From the IMG/VR virus record IMGVR_UViG_3300045454_000145, positions 1-36,247 of that record: a stretch of DNA of 36,247 bases; one strand, written 5' to 3'. Below the pieces are notes generated by a model. It had not been told where the DNA came from, did no database searches, and saw nothing but the letters and a program-made list of their open reading frames with translations. Shown here piece after piece: positions 6,334 to 14,390 of the stretch (the stretch's first letter is position 1; each line of letters begins with the position of its first letter). The translations under genes were made by a program, and so were the position numbers. This DNA comes from a virus.

Positions 6334-6710
6334 TGGACGCCGCATCCATCACCGCAGACGAGTACGCACAACTGCGCGCAGCCACCATGCCGGAGAAGCG
6401 ACTGCAGGACTCGGTCATCGGCGCCGCCCGCTCCCTCGGATGGCGCGTGTATCACACGTACTCCTCCGTCCGCAGCGAACCCGGCTACCCCGACCTGCAC
6501 CTGCTCCACACCCGCCACAAGATGTCCGCCCTCGTCGAACTCAAAGCGATGAAGGGCCGCCTGTCGCCCGCCCAGACCGCATGGCTCCGCGACCTCGCCA
6601 CCGTCGGCACCCTCGTCGCCGTCTGGCGCCCTATCGACTGGACCAACACCACCATCCACCAGTGGCTCGCCGAACCCCACAAGACCCCGCTCCCCGGGTG
6701 GATCTCATGA
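6333..6710 (+). CDS. VRR-NUC family nuclease
   Basis: This is a 125-residue single-domain PD-(D/E)XK nuclease of the VRR-NUC type. Key residues are visible: an early Glu (E21) in EKRLQDSVIGAARSLGW, PD (53-54) in GYPDLHLL, ExK (69-71) in ELKAMKG and Q81 in LSPAQ. VRR-NUC proteins cleave structured DNA such as Holliday-like junctions or flaps, and phages often encode them as stand-alone domains beside replication genes. Place in the early operon after the initiator fits recombination or resolution of replication intermediates. Confidence 0.85.
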   Translation: MDAASITADEYAQLRAATMPEKRLQDSVIGAARSLGWRVYHTYSSVRSEPGYPDLHLLHTRHKMSALVELKAMKGRLSPAQTAWLRDLATVGTLVAVWRPIDWTNTTIHQWLAEPHKTPLPGWIS

Positions 6711-6949
6711 CCACCGACGCCACCCCCACCGGCCCGAACTTCACTGCAGCCGACCTGCTCACCTTCGAAGCCGAAAACCCCCACCCGGCCGGCAAAGACA
6801 CCCTCATCCGCCAACGCTTCGGCCTCACCCGAACCCGCTACTGGCAGATCCTTCTTCAATTCGCCGCCACTTCCACCGCCCAACAACTCGACCCCATCAC
6901 CTGCCGCCGAATCCTCACCCCCCGACCCCGCACTACCCACCGCCCATGA
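6707..6949 (+). CDS. Small protein resembling DUF3263
   Basis: This 80-residue protein has the pattern LLTFEAENPHPAGKDT then IRQRFGLTRTRYWQILLQF, resembling DUF3263, a short actinobacterial HTH-like family often found in phages. The GLTRTRYWQIL segment is the likely recognition helix. The start ATGA overlaps the nuclease stop. Coding-strand composition is extremely C-rich (29 C to 10 G in 6721-6780). Confidence 0.6.
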   Translation: MTTDATPTGPNFTAADLLTFEAENPHPAGKDTLIRQRFGLTRTRYWQILLQFAATSTAQQLDPITCRRILTPRPRTTHRP

Positions 6950-7152
6950 CCAAGCCCACAACCATCACCCGCAAGCTCGCGGCCGCCGCGCTGGCCGAGT
7001 TGACCCCCGACCTGGCTCGCCTCGAGCTCGAACGGTGGACCACCAGCCGGCAAGACCCTGCGGCCGCGATCGAGCAGCTCATTCGCCGCGAGCTGTACGA
7101 CATCACCCCCGACCCCCGCCCGCCCGCCCAACCGATCAGGAGAACCGCATGA
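6946..7152 (+). CDS. Small hypothetical protein
   Basis: This 68-residue protein has two amphipathic helices (KLAAAALAELTPDLARLELE and AAIEQLIRRELYDI) and a proline-rich end. Both ends overlap neighbouring genes by 4 nt. No family was recognised. Size and helices would suit a small adaptor or regulator, but nothing in the sequence proves this. Confidence 0.55.
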   Translation: MTKPTTITRKLAAAALAELTPDLARLELERWTTSRQDPAAAIEQLIRRELYDITPDPRPPAQPIRRTA

Positions 7153-7610
7153 ACGACCACACCGCCCCGCTCCGCGTCGAGCCCGTCCAGTTCCGAGCCC
7201 GCACCCGCCTGGACCAGCTCAAGGACGCCGCCCGGCAGGCGATCGCGACCCACGGCCGCGACAGCTTCACCACCAAGCACGTCGCCGAACTCGCCGGCGC
7301 ATCCATCGGCACCGTGTACCGCTACTTCGCCGACCGCCACGCGATCCTCGACGCCCTCTACCCAAACCGCATCGAAGGTCTCGGCGCGCTCGATGAGCCC
7401 ACCGCGGACCGCATCTGGATCGTCAACAGCGACGACGGTGTCCTCGCCGTGTTCACCACGGAGGAACTCGCCGACGCTCACGCCGCCGGCTACACCACCA
7501 CCCACACGTGGGTCGAGTGGACCTGGCTGATAGGCGAACCCGAACTCGTCCGCGAAGCCCTCACCACCGCAGCCCCCGCGCCCGCCGAACTCACCGCCCT
7601 CGCCTCATGA
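7149..7610 (+). CDS. TetR-type HTH fused to a non-TetR tail domain
   Basis: This 153-residue protein has a clear TetR N-terminal DNA-binding domain at about residues 22-70: AARQAIATHGRDSFTTK, then HVAELAGASIGTVYRYFADR. The rest (about 78-153) is far too short for a TetR ligand-binding domain. It contains IWIVNSDDGVLAVFTTEELAD, a compact beta-alpha segment. This suggests a TetR HTH attached to another phage module, so a simple DNA-binding regulator without a classical ligand pocket. Coupled by 4-nt overlaps on both sides. Confidence 0.7.
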   Translation: MNDHTAPLRVEPVQFRARTRLDQLKDAARQAIATHGRDSFTTKHVAELAGASIGTVYRYFADRHAILDALYPNRIEGLGALDEPTADRIWIVNSDDGVLAVFTTEELADAHAAGYTTTHTWVEWTWLIGEPELVREALTTAAPAPAELTALAS

Positions 7611-8968
7611 CCACCCAGGAGACCACCATGCAGATCCGCGAAGTCGCTCCCGGCGACCTGAACGTCGCCGCCAACGTTCGCCGCGACGTCGCCCTCACCA
7701 AGGACTTCATCGCCTCCATCAAGACCCACGGCGTCAAGATCCCGATCATCGCCCAGGAGACCACCCTCGGCCTCGAAGTACTCGACGGACAACGCCGCAC
7801 CCTCGCCGCCATCGAAGCCGGCCTCACCACGGTCCCCGTCATCATCCAGGACACCGTCGCCGACGACGGTGAGCGCATCGTGTCGCAGATCGTCGTCAAC
7901 GACCAGCGCGCCAGCCTCACCCGCGCCGACACCGTCGAGGCGGTCAAGCAGCTCGCCTTCGACCTGAAGATGCCGGCCGCCTCGATCGCGAAGAAGGTCG
8001 GCATGCCGAAGGCGTCAGTGGAGCAGGTCATCCGCGTCGCCGAGAGCCCGGTCGCCGCGTCCGCGTTCGAGCAGCCGCAGATCTCGCTCGAGGCAGCCGC
8101 CAAGATCGCAGAAGCCGACCTCAACGACGAAGAAGCCGCCGAGGTACTCCGCTACCCGCACCAGCTCGAGCACCGACTCCAGCAGGTACTCACCGAACGC
8201 GCCCGCGCCCAGAAGATCGCAGACCTCACCCTCGCCGCGACCGAGCACGGCCTCACCATCGTCGACCAGCCGTCGAAGGGCAACTACTACGCGAACGAGA
8301 AGAACAAGCACCTCTACCTCGACTGGCTCGTCGACAAGACCACCGGCAAGAAGCTCGACCCCGTCGAACACGAATCGTGCCCCGGCCACGCCGCCTACAT
8401 CGGCCGCCGCGGTTACAACGGCGAGCCTGAACTGCACCTCCTCTGCACGGACCCGTCGAAGTACGGCCACCGCGACCACGACCGACAGGCCCCCAAGCAG
8501 CTCACAGAAGCCGAGAAGGCAGAGCGAGCCGAGAACGCCGCCGCCGCCAAGGTCTGGCCCTCCATCGTGCAGGTCCGCCGCGACTGGCTCAAGACCCTCC
8601 TGCAGCGCAAGACCATGCCGACCGGATGGGAGCAACTCGTCCTATGGGTCGACCTCGGCGAAGCCGGCAGCGGTGGCGCGTGGGAGTGGGGCCCGCTCGC
8701 AGCTGAACTTCTCGGCACCCAAGAGAGCATCTACGGAGCCAGCGGAGTGTCGAAGTGGCTGGACCAGAACCCCACCAAGACTGCGACCGCGCTCGTCGCG
8801 ATCGCGCTGGCCCAGATCGAGCTCAGCGCCGGCGTCTCGAAGTCCTGGAAGGGCTGGCGCGCGCGCAAAGTGCCGGAGTACTGCACGCTCCTCGCCAGCT
8901 GGGGGTACCCACTGAGCGAGACCGAACAAGCCCTCATCGACAACGCCAACGGGGCCCCCACCGCATGA
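7607..8968 (+). CDS. ParB-like protein (ParB/Sulfiredoxin fold)
   Basis: This 453-residue protein has an N-terminal ParB-like domain (about residues 9-105). NxRR lies at 23-26 and DGQRR at 60-64 in the position of the ParB GE/HRR box. A central ParB helix-turn-helix follows (about 112-145, SIAKKVGMPKASVEQVI). The C-terminal 230 residues are unrelated to ParB and hold C and H residues (ESCPGHAAY). No ParA is encoded, so plasmid-type partitioning is unlikely; transcriptional control or nuclease activity is more probable. The ATGA start at 7607 overlaps the previous gene, but ATG 7628 has a better Shine-Dalgarno (AGGAG, 7618). Confidence 0.75.
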   Translation: MTTQETTMQIREVAPGDLNVAANVRRDVALTKDFIASIKTHGVKIPIIAQETTLGLEVLDGQRRTLAAIEAGLTTVPVIIQDTVADDGERIVSQIVVNDQRASLTRADTVEAVKQLAFDLKMPAASIAKKVGMPKASVEQVIRVAESPVAASAFEQPQISLEAAAKIAEADLNDEEAAEVLRYPHQLEHRLQQVLTERARAQKIADLTLAATEHGLTIVDQPSKGNYYANEKNKHLYLDWLVDKTTGKKLDPVEHESCPGHAAYIGRRGYNGEPELHLLCTDPSKYGHRDHDRQAPKQLTEAEKAERAENAAAAKVWPSIVQVRRDWLKTLLQRKTMPTGWEQLVLWVDLGEAGSGGAWEWGPLAAELLGTQESIYGASGVSKWLDQNPTKTATALVAIALAQIELSAGVSKSWKGWRARKVPEYCTLLASWGYPLSETEQALIDNANGAPTA

Positions 8969-9231
8969 GCCCGAAGAACCCCACGGCGCTCGCCGTAGAG
9001 CTGGGCGTGACGTTGCGTGATGCGGTCGAGGCGGCCGGCTTCATGTGGGTCGTCGACGTGAACCAGCCCGACCGTCGCCTTGTGATGACGGACGACCTGT
9101 CGCAGTTGGTCGCCACGATCCGCATCGACGGCTTCCGGTTCGACGCCGTCGACGTGCTCGGCGTGCACGCCAGCAACCTCATCCAGTTCCGCGAGCTGCT
9201 CGCCGAGCACACCCCCGACCGCAACGCCTGA
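8965..9231 (+). CDS. Small hypothetical protein
   Basis: This 88-residue protein starts with an ATGA overlap. It has an N-terminal helix (ALAVELGVTLRDAVEAAGF) and a mixed alpha/beta remainder (RRLVMTDDLSQLVATIRIDG). No family was recognised. It lies between the ParB-like gene and a Cys/His-containing protein in the same operon. Confidence 0.6.
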   Translation: MSPKNPTALAVELGVTLRDAVEAAGFMWVVDVNQPDRRLVMTDDLSQLVATIRIDGFRFDAVDVLGVHASNLIQFRELLAEHTPDRNA

Positions 9232-9242
9232 AAGGGATCCTG

Positions 9243-10040
9243 ATGCACCGCTACCCGGAATGGGTGAACCCGAGCACAGCCACCGAGTGCGCTGCCACCA
9301 ACTGCTCCATGGTGGACGGCTCCGCCTACCGCGGCGCGACCGCGCGCGCATTGGCGAACTCTGGCGCTCGTCGTCCGGTGCACGGCTCGGAGTTGTGCAT
9401 CCATCACGAGAAGCAGATGCGACGGGTGCTGCTCGACCTCGCGGAGCGTCTGCCCGACGTGCGTGCCGCGATCCTGCGCACGCCTGCTCGCGACACCGGG
9501 CGCGGAGGAGCCTCGTCGACGGTGTCGGACCCGGTGTCGCAGCTGTGGAATCCGCGGGCGACGGTGGTCGCCCGGCAGGTGCAGGAGTTCAGCGACTACC
9601 TCGTGCGCACCGTGCTCCACGACTACCGGTCGCCGAGCGCGACCCACCACGTCACCCACGGGAACCTGCAGGAGGGAATGGACCCCCGCGTGGCGCTCGT
9701 GGCTCTGTCCCGCTGGTACGGGGACTGGCTCGCCCGGTATCCGGGCGGGGTCGGCCCCGACATTCTGCGGTCCCTGCTGGAGCTGCGGCGCGCTTGTGAG
9801 GGCGCCCTGAACGGGCCGGTGTTCCGTCGCATGGTGCTGCCTGGGGCGCGCTGCCGCGACCTGGTGCTCGAGCTCGACGACGGAGTGGTGCTGTGCGAGG
9901 CGCCACTCGTCGGGCTTTTGCGCGCCAAGGCAGACCGTCACCCGTCCGAGGTCGTGTGCACCGTCAATCCCGACCACCGGCGATACACGCCGGGGGAGTG
10001 GGGGGAGCTGGCCCTCACCCTAGACGAGCCGCATGGGTGA
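9243..10040 (+). CDS. Cys/His-containing hypothetical protein
   Basis: This 265-residue protein starts at ATG 9243 with AAGGGATCC upstream. The N-terminus has C16, C21, C52, H54 and H55, a possible zinc site. A helical middle and a C-terminal segment ending in NPDHRRYTPGEWGELA follow. Similar Cys-led proteins occur in actinophage early regions without known function. DNA binding is possible but not shown. Confidence 0.55.
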   Translation: MHRYPEWVNPSTATECAATNCSMVDGSAYRGATARALANSGARRPVHGSELCIHHEKQMRRVLLDLAERLPDVRAAILRTPARDTGRGGASSTVSDPVSQLWNPRATVVARQVQEFSDYLVRTVLHDYRSPSATHHVTHGNLQEGMDPRVALVALSRWYGDWLARYPGGVGPDILRSLLELRRACEGALNGPVFRRMVLPGARCRDLVLELDDGVVLCEAPLVGLLRAKADRHPSEVVCTVNPDHRRYTPGEWGELALTLDEPHG

Positions 10041-10248
10041 GCGCCGATGGGTCGACGCGGCCACCGCTGCTCTCATGCTCGACGTCTCCCCGAAGCGGGC
10101 CGCGAACCTCGCCTCGATCGAGGGGTGGCGTCGGCAGCCCGACACGAGGCCCGCCCGCTATTCGTACGCCGATGTTCTCGCCACCTACCGCCGACGCACC
10201 ACCTCCGCTCCGCCGCCCGAACCGACACGATCTGAGGAGTCCCCCTGA
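10033..10248 (+). CDS. Small MerR-like HTH protein
   Basis: This 71-residue protein has a winged-helix-like core at residues 5-55: WVDAATAALMLDVSPKRAA, then ARYSYADVLATYRRR. This is the layout of short MerR/excisionase-type DNA-binding proteins. It overlaps the previous gene by 8 nt and shares one base with the next start (TGATG). It may regulate the DUF2637 gene or serve as a second excisionase-like factor. Confidence 0.6.
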   Translation: MGERRWVDAATAALMLDVSPKRAANLASIEGWRRQPDTRPARYSYADVLATYRRRTTSAPPPEPTRSEESP

Positions 10249-10931
10249 TGGCCACCCGCAAACCCACGACCCACACTGCGAGCCGCGGACAGCGCATTGC
10301 GCTGAACCTCATCCTCGCGCTCGTCGGCGCGGCCGCGTTCCGGATGAGCTTTGACCATCACGTGACCGTCGCCGTGGCCGCCGGCATCCCTGCCGACCTG
10401 GCGATCTTTTATCCGCTCGTGGTGGACGCCGCGATTCTCTCCGCGATGCTGATCGGCATCTGGGTGCCGACGCTCACCAGGGGGCAGCGGGCGTACGTGT
10501 GGTGGACGACCGCGTTCTTCACGACGCTGTCGATCGCGAACAACAGCCTCAGCGTGCTGGTGCTGGAGCCGGAGAAGGTCACCACGCCGATGTGGGCGGC
10601 GATCGCCGTCCACGCGGTGCCGGCCATCACACTGTTCGTCGTCGTCCACCTTGCGGTGAACACCGTCCTCAACCCGGCGAACCGTCCGCGCCCCCTCACC
10701 ACGTCCGCCGCCAACGCGCACGTCCCCTCTGCCTCTGTCCGACCGCTGTCGTCCGCTCCGTCCGCGGCCCGCCCGCGTCGCGGCGCACCGGTCCCGGACG
10801 ACCACATGGCCACGATCTTGCGTCTGCACCAGCAGGGGAAGGGTGCCCGCGAGATCGCGGACCACGTCCCCTACGGCAAGAGCAAGATCGCCGACCTGAT
10901 CCGCGAGCACAAGGAGGCCGAACGTGCCTGA
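10248..10931 (+). CDS. DUF2637 membrane protein with C-terminal HTH
   Basis: This 227-residue protein fits DUF2637, a four-helix membrane family of actinobacterial plasmids, conjugative elements and phages. Hydrophobic helices lie at about 16-33, 43-68, 81-101 and 110-137, with the family's PLVVDAAI-type Pro/Asp signature at 52-58. After a Pro/Ser/Arg-rich linker, residues 185-227 form an HTH (MATILRLHQQGKGAREIAD then YGKSKIADLIREH). A cytoplasmic DNA-binding tail on a membrane protein would suit tethering DNA to the membrane. That role is inferred. Confidence 0.75.
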   Translation: MATRKPTTHTASRGQRIALNLILALVGAAAFRMSFDHHVTVAVAAGIPADLAIFYPLVVDAAILSAMLIGIWVPTLTRGQRAYVWWTTAFFTTLSIANNSLSVLVLEPEKVTTPMWAAIAVHAVPAITLFVVVHLAVNTVLNPANRPRPLTTSAANAHVPSASVRPLSSAPSAARPRRGAPVPDDHMATILRLHQQGKGAREIADHVPYGKSKIADLIREHKEAERA

Positions 10932-11427
10932 ACGCATCCGAGCCGGACACCTGGGCGCCGCCCACATCGGCGACACCGTCACTATCAACGGCAACACGGG
11001 TCCGCTCCACAGCATCGAGCATGCACGGCCCCTCCTCGGCGGCCCGGCACGCACCACCATCACCCAGAGAGTGAAGACGACCGCCGGCACGTACGCCGTC
11101 CGACAGGTGCTCGACGCCATCGACCCCGTCACCCTCGTCGACCCGCCCACGCGTCGCGGCGCGGTGCCCGCGAACGCGACCCTCGACGACTTGGTCGCTC
11201 TGCTGTCCGCTCGCGCCGCCATGTGGGACGCAGCCGCCCAGCGCGCACTCGACGCCGGCAACATCACGCAGCTGGACGAGGCACGCACGTCTGCAGCCGA
11301 GTGCCGCTTCCTGATCCTCGAGCTCACCAACCCGACCGCTCCCCGTTCCCCGATGACGCCCGGCAAGGCCTCACCGCGATGCGAGTCCGGCGGCCGCGAC
11401 GGCTGCACCTGCGACATCTGCTACTGA
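10924..11427 (+). CDS. Hypothetical protein with Cys-rich tail
   Basis: This 167-residue protein starts at GTG 10924, overlapping DUF2637 by 8 nt. The N-terminal part is beta-rich (HIGDTVTINGNTGPLHSIEH) and a helical middle follows. The C-terminus is CESGGRDGCTCDICY, with four cysteines that could bind metal. No family was recognised. Confidence 0.6.
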   Translation: MPERIRAGHLGAAHIGDTVTINGNTGPLHSIEHARPLLGGPARTTITQRVKTTAGTYAVRQVLDAIDPVTLVDPPTRRGAVPANATLDDLVALLSARAAMWDAAAQRALDAGNITQLDEARTSAAECRFLILELTNPTAPRSPMTPGKASPRCESGGRDGCTCDICY

Positions 11428-11451
11428 CCCCCACCCAGAGAGGAACCGCCC

Positions 11452-12081
11452 ATGAACTACTGGCCGCCCCGCATGAAGGTCGACCCGATCGGCCAGTGGC
11501 CCGGGCCACTCACCGCCCGCCGACAGTCGTCGCCGTTCTCAGCGACGCTGAACTCCACGCTCGAGGTGCTCGAGCGGGAGATCCGAGCGCTCAACGCCAC
11601 CGACGTGCGCCTGCAGATCGCGATCCCGGCCGAGGCGTTCCGCCTCGACGGCTACCCTCGCTCGACGGCCAAGCCTGAGCACCCGGGCGTCATTCTCACG
11701 ATGCAGTCGAAGCACGGCGCTCTGTCGTACCCGTGCGACACGTTCACGACGTGGCAGGACAACCTGCGCGCGATCGCGCTCGCGCTGGAGGCGCTGCGGA
11801 AGGTCGACCGGTACGGCGTCACGAAGCGGGGCGAGCAGTACCGGGGGTTCCTGGCGCTCGAGGCGACCGCCGCGCGACCCTTCCACGACGCAGCGAGCGC
11901 CGAGGCGTTTGTACGTCGGATCGCTTCGGAGCGCTCGGTCGATGGCGCTGGGCCGCAGACGCTGAAGCTTGCGGCGCGGGTTGCGCTCAGGGTGCCCCTT
12001 CCGGATCAGGGTGGTGACGCTGCTCGGTTCCAGTTGGTGTCGGAGGCGATCGAGTTGCTTGAGCGTGAGGGTCTCCTGTGA
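11452..12081 (+). CDS. Conserved actinophage early protein
   Basis: This 209-residue protein begins MNYWPPRMKVDPIGQWPG and contains YPCDTFTTWQDNLRAIALAL followed by EALRKVDRYGVTKRGEQY. This arrangement is familiar from a family widespread in actinobacterial phages, some members of which are labelled J-domain or DnaJ-like. No HPD motif is present here, so a chaperone label is not supported. Helical C-terminus. AGAGAGGAA precedes ATG 11452. Confidence 0.65.
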   Translation: MNYWPPRMKVDPIGQWPGPLTARRQSSPFSATLNSTLEVLEREIRALNATDVRLQIAIPAEAFRLDGYPRSTAKPEHPGVILTMQSKHGALSYPCDTFTTWQDNLRAIALALEALRKVDRYGVTKRGEQYRGFLALEATAARPFHDAASAEAFVRRIASERSVDGAGPQTLKLAARVALRVPLPDQGGDAARFQLVSEAIELLEREGLL

Positions 12082-12446
12082 CGTCGGTGGAGCGGCTGCA
12101 GGCCGCCATCGAGAAACTCGAGGCCGCCCAGGGGGAGACGTGGTACTTCACCACTCCGGGCGACGAGGGACTGCTCAGCCGACAGGGCTGGATTGACGCC
12201 GTCAACCCGGGCGGCGGACGCCAGGTGCTCGGGTTGATCGGTCCGGGCGACGCGGACCGCATCCTGATGCTGCACCGCACGATCGACGCGCAGATTGCGG
12301 TTCTGATGGCAGGGCTGGATCGAGTAGAGCGCTGGCTTTCACCCGACTCGGAGTTCGGCTTCGACCCCGATCTCGACGGCGACGGCTCAGCCGCAGCCCC
12401 AGAAGCGCTCGCTCTGGCCGACGCGATCCTCGGGAGCGACTCGTGA
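12078..12446 (+). CDS. Hypothetical protein
   Basis: This 122-residue protein starts at GTG 12078 (GTGA overlap). It opens with a coiled helix (SVERLQAAIEKLEAAQ), then WYFTTPGDEG, a helical middle (DADRILMLHRTIDAQIAVLM) and an acidic tail. No family was recognised. Coupled with the lipoprotein gene downstream by a 4-nt overlap. Confidence 0.6.
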   Translation: MTSVERLQAAIEKLEAAQGETWYFTTPGDEGLLSRQGWIDAVNPGGGRQVLGLIGPGDADRILMLHRTIDAQIAVLMAGLDRVERWLSPDSEFGFDPDLDGDGSAAAPEALALADAILGSDS

Positions 12447-12649
12447 GGGCCGCGACCGTGGCGGCGCTCGCCGTGGTGATCCTGCTCCTCGCCGGCTGTG
12501 GCGGCAACCGGGCCATGACGCCGGAGGAGATCGCCGAGATCGCCGCCGCCCGCGACGCGTGCAATGCGGCCGACGGCACGTTCCTGCAGTGGTCGACGGA
12601 GTTCGGCAATCGGTGGCGCTGCGACTTCGACCAACGCGAGGACGACTGA
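12443..12649 (+). CDS. Small phage lipoprotein
   Basis: This 68-residue protein has a signal peptide: MRAATVAALAVVILLLAGC with lipobox LAGC and Cys19 as the predicted lipid-attached residue. The mature part is about 50 residues, has two more cysteines (DACNAADG and WRCDF, a possible disulfide) and an acidic end. It would sit outside the cytoplasmic membrane. Phage lipoproteins are known to block superinfection or DNA entry. That role is possible here but unproven. GTG start overlaps the previous stop. Confidence 0.75.
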   Translation: MRAATVAALAVVILLLAGCGGNRAMTPEEIAEIAAARDACNAADGTFLQWSTEFGNRWRCDFDQREDD

Positions 12650-13092
12650 TGGCCGACTACGCCGAGAACGTCCCGACCACGACCGACGAGCTGCGCAACT
12701 GGTTCGCCAGCTTCAAGCACGACGACGAGGTCGCTCAGTGGTGCGAAGGCCTCTCAACCACTATCGCCCGCTACCACCACGACCGCGCCATGCACGACCG
12801 CGACGGCTTCCTCGCACACCTCGCCTACGACCCCGAATGCGTCGCCCTCGGCCACACGCGCAGCGTCGACGAAGAAACCGGCGAACTCGAAGACCCCGAC
12901 GACGACGAACTCTCACGCGACGGCACACACGTCCCCTCCTGGGACGGCGAATACCTGTGCCGCGACACCCGCTACGCCGACGCCTGCACCGAATGCGAAA
13001 GCGAACACTGCGAGTACCTGCAACCCCTCCCGAACCTCTGGGCACTCGTCACAGCACCGTCGCTCGCCGAGGAGGGGACCGCTCGTGGCTGA
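12649..13092 (+). CDS. Acidic Cys-rich hypothetical protein
   Basis: This 147-residue acidic protein starts at ATG 12649 (TGATG overlap). The N-terminal half is helical and contains WCEGLS and HHDRAMHDRDGF. The C-terminal half has Asp/Glu-rich linkers and a Cys cluster around CTECESEHCEYLQ that may bind zinc. No family was recognised. Confidence 0.6.
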   Translation: MADYAENVPTTTDELRNWFASFKHDDEVAQWCEGLSTTIARYHHDRAMHDRDGFLAHLAYDPECVALGHTRSVDEETGELEDPDDDELSRDGTHVPSWDGEYLCRDTRYADACTECESEHCEYLQPLPNLWALVTAPSLAEEGTARG

Positions 13093-13414
13093 GCAGCAAT
13101 ACTGCAGCCGGCACGCGGCCGAGCGCGGCGTGGCCAACGCGACCGGCCGGTGGGTCGACGTCGCCGGTCACGAGCACGAGCTCGAGCCGCCTCGCGCCAT
13201 GGTGTGGCTCAGCGATTCCGAGAACGGCCTCTGGCGTGCATGCCTGCTCATCTGGACCGGCAACACCTGGAAGGCCTCACGCGAGTTCCCCACCTGGGCC
13301 GAAGCGATGAACCACGCGCTCACCATCGTCGCCGCCGAGCGCGCACAGAGAACCACGGCGCTCGCCGTGGGTTGCCGTAGTGCACAAGATTCAGAGAGAG
13401 GACAGCAGCGATGA
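13085..13414 (+). CDS. Accessory hypothetical protein with DSE tail
   Basis: This 109-residue protein overlaps the previous gene by 8 nt (GTG start). It has a beta-rich core with WVDVAGHEHELEPPRAMVWL and WRACLLIWTGNTWKASREF. It ends AQDSERGQQR, the first of a series of proteins here that end with an Asp-Ser motif because a start-linked DNA element lies under the C-terminus. Function unknown. Confidence 0.6.
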   Translation: MAEQQYCSRHAAERGVANATGRWVDVAGHEHELEPPRAMVWLSDSENGLWRACLLIWTGNTWKASREFPTWAEAMNHALTIVAAERAQRTTALAVGCRSAQDSERGQQR

Positions 13415-13599
13415 ACGACGAGCCGAGCACGATGTGGGTCACCTTCCCAGTCGTGGGCGACGACGAGGAGCTGCGGGCGATGCAGATCGTGACGCACGCG
13501 GTTGAGGGCCTAGACGACGAGCGCGCTCGGGCGCGCGTGCTGCGCTGGGCGCTCGACCGCTATTCACACGATTCCGAGCCGCGAGTGCCGGATGCCTGA
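13411..13599 (+). CDS. Small accessory protein
   Basis: This 62-residue acidic protein starts at ATG 13411 behind a GATTC element and GAGAGAGG. It contains MWVTFPVVGDDEELRAMQIV and a helical remainder, and ends YSHDSEPRVPDA with the shared Asp-Ser motif. It overlaps the methyltransferase start by 8 nt. No family was recognised. Confidence 0.55.
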   Translation: MNDEPSTMWVTFPVVGDDEELRAMQIVTHAVEGLDDERARARVLRWALDRYSHDSEPRVPDA

Positions 13600-14353
13600 G
13601 CTGATCTATGCCGACGAGCTAGTGCAGCTCTACCTCGGCGACTACCGAGACGCTGACCTTTCGGAGCTGGATGCCACGGCGATCGTGACCGACCCGCCCT
13701 ACGGGGAGACGAGCCTGGAGTGGGACCGCTGGCCGACTGGTTGGCTTGACGATGCCTGTTCGATCGCACCCGCGCTCTGGTGCTTCGGGTCGATGCGGAT
13801 GTTCCTCGAGCATGGCAACGAGTTCACGCAGGCGGGCTATCGATTCGCGCAAGACATCGTCTGGGAGAAGCACAACGGCTCAGGGCTTGCCGCCGACCGT
13901 TTTCGCCGCGTGCACGAGATCGCGACGCACTGGTATCACGGCGAGTGGGCTGATGTGAAGCACAAGACGCTGACCACGGCGGACGCGAGTCCGCGGATCG
14001 TTCGTCGACGAGAGTCAAAGGGCGAGCACCAGGGCTCACGGGGCGTGAGCAGCTACGTCTCGGAGGACGGCGGGCCCCGGCTCATGCGCTCGGTGATCCC
14101 GGTGCGCTCCGAGCACGGTCGCGCGGTGCATCCGACACAGAAGCCTGTGGGCATCGTCGCGCCGCTCATCGAGTACAGCACCGAGCGCGGCGATCTCGTC
14201 CTCGATCTGTTCGGCGGCTCAGGCACCACGGCGTTGGCCGCGCGAGCGCTCGGTCGCCGATGCGTGATCTTCGAGGCTCGCGAGGACTACGCGACCTCCG
14301 CAGTGAAGCGACTCTCACAACAGACGTTCGACCTGGAAGGACTCAGCGCATGA
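13592..14353 (+). CDS. Orphan DNA methyltransferase (DPPY type)
   Basis: This 253-residue SAM-dependent DNA methyltransferase has DPPYGE (34-39, catalytic motif IV), HPTQKP (180-185) and DLFGGSGTT (205-213, SAM-binding motif I). Motif IV precedes motif I, the class beta order. DPPY is usual for N6-adenine enzymes; N4-cytosine cannot be excluded. Length is complete for a small type II-like enzyme. No cognate restriction enzyme is beside it, so it probably protects phage DNA against host restriction or alters expression. Codon use is less GC-biased than the early operon, which suggests acquisition. Confidence 0.85.
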   Translation: MPELIYADELVQLYLGDYRDADLSELDATAIVTDPPYGETSLEWDRWPTGWLDDACSIAPALWCFGSMRMFLEHGNEFTQAGYRFAQDIVWEKHNGSGLAADRFRRVHEIATHWYHGEWADVKHKTLTTADASPRIVRRRESKGEHQGSRGVSSYVSEDGGPRLMRSVIPVRSEHGRAVHPTQKPVGIVAPLIEYSTERGDLVLDLFGGSGTTALAARALGRRCVIFEAREDYATSAVKRLSQQTFDLEGLSA

Positions 14354-14390
14354 ACCCAAGATCGCCCGATCTAGGGACAGGAGAGCAGTG

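Noticed and set aside
13354-13371. CGGCGCTCGCCG inverted repeats, also near 8977, 12462 and 16521
   Set aside because: Inside genes these bases encode Ala-Leu-Ala with favoured codons, and their spacing is irregular, so chance and codon bias explain them.
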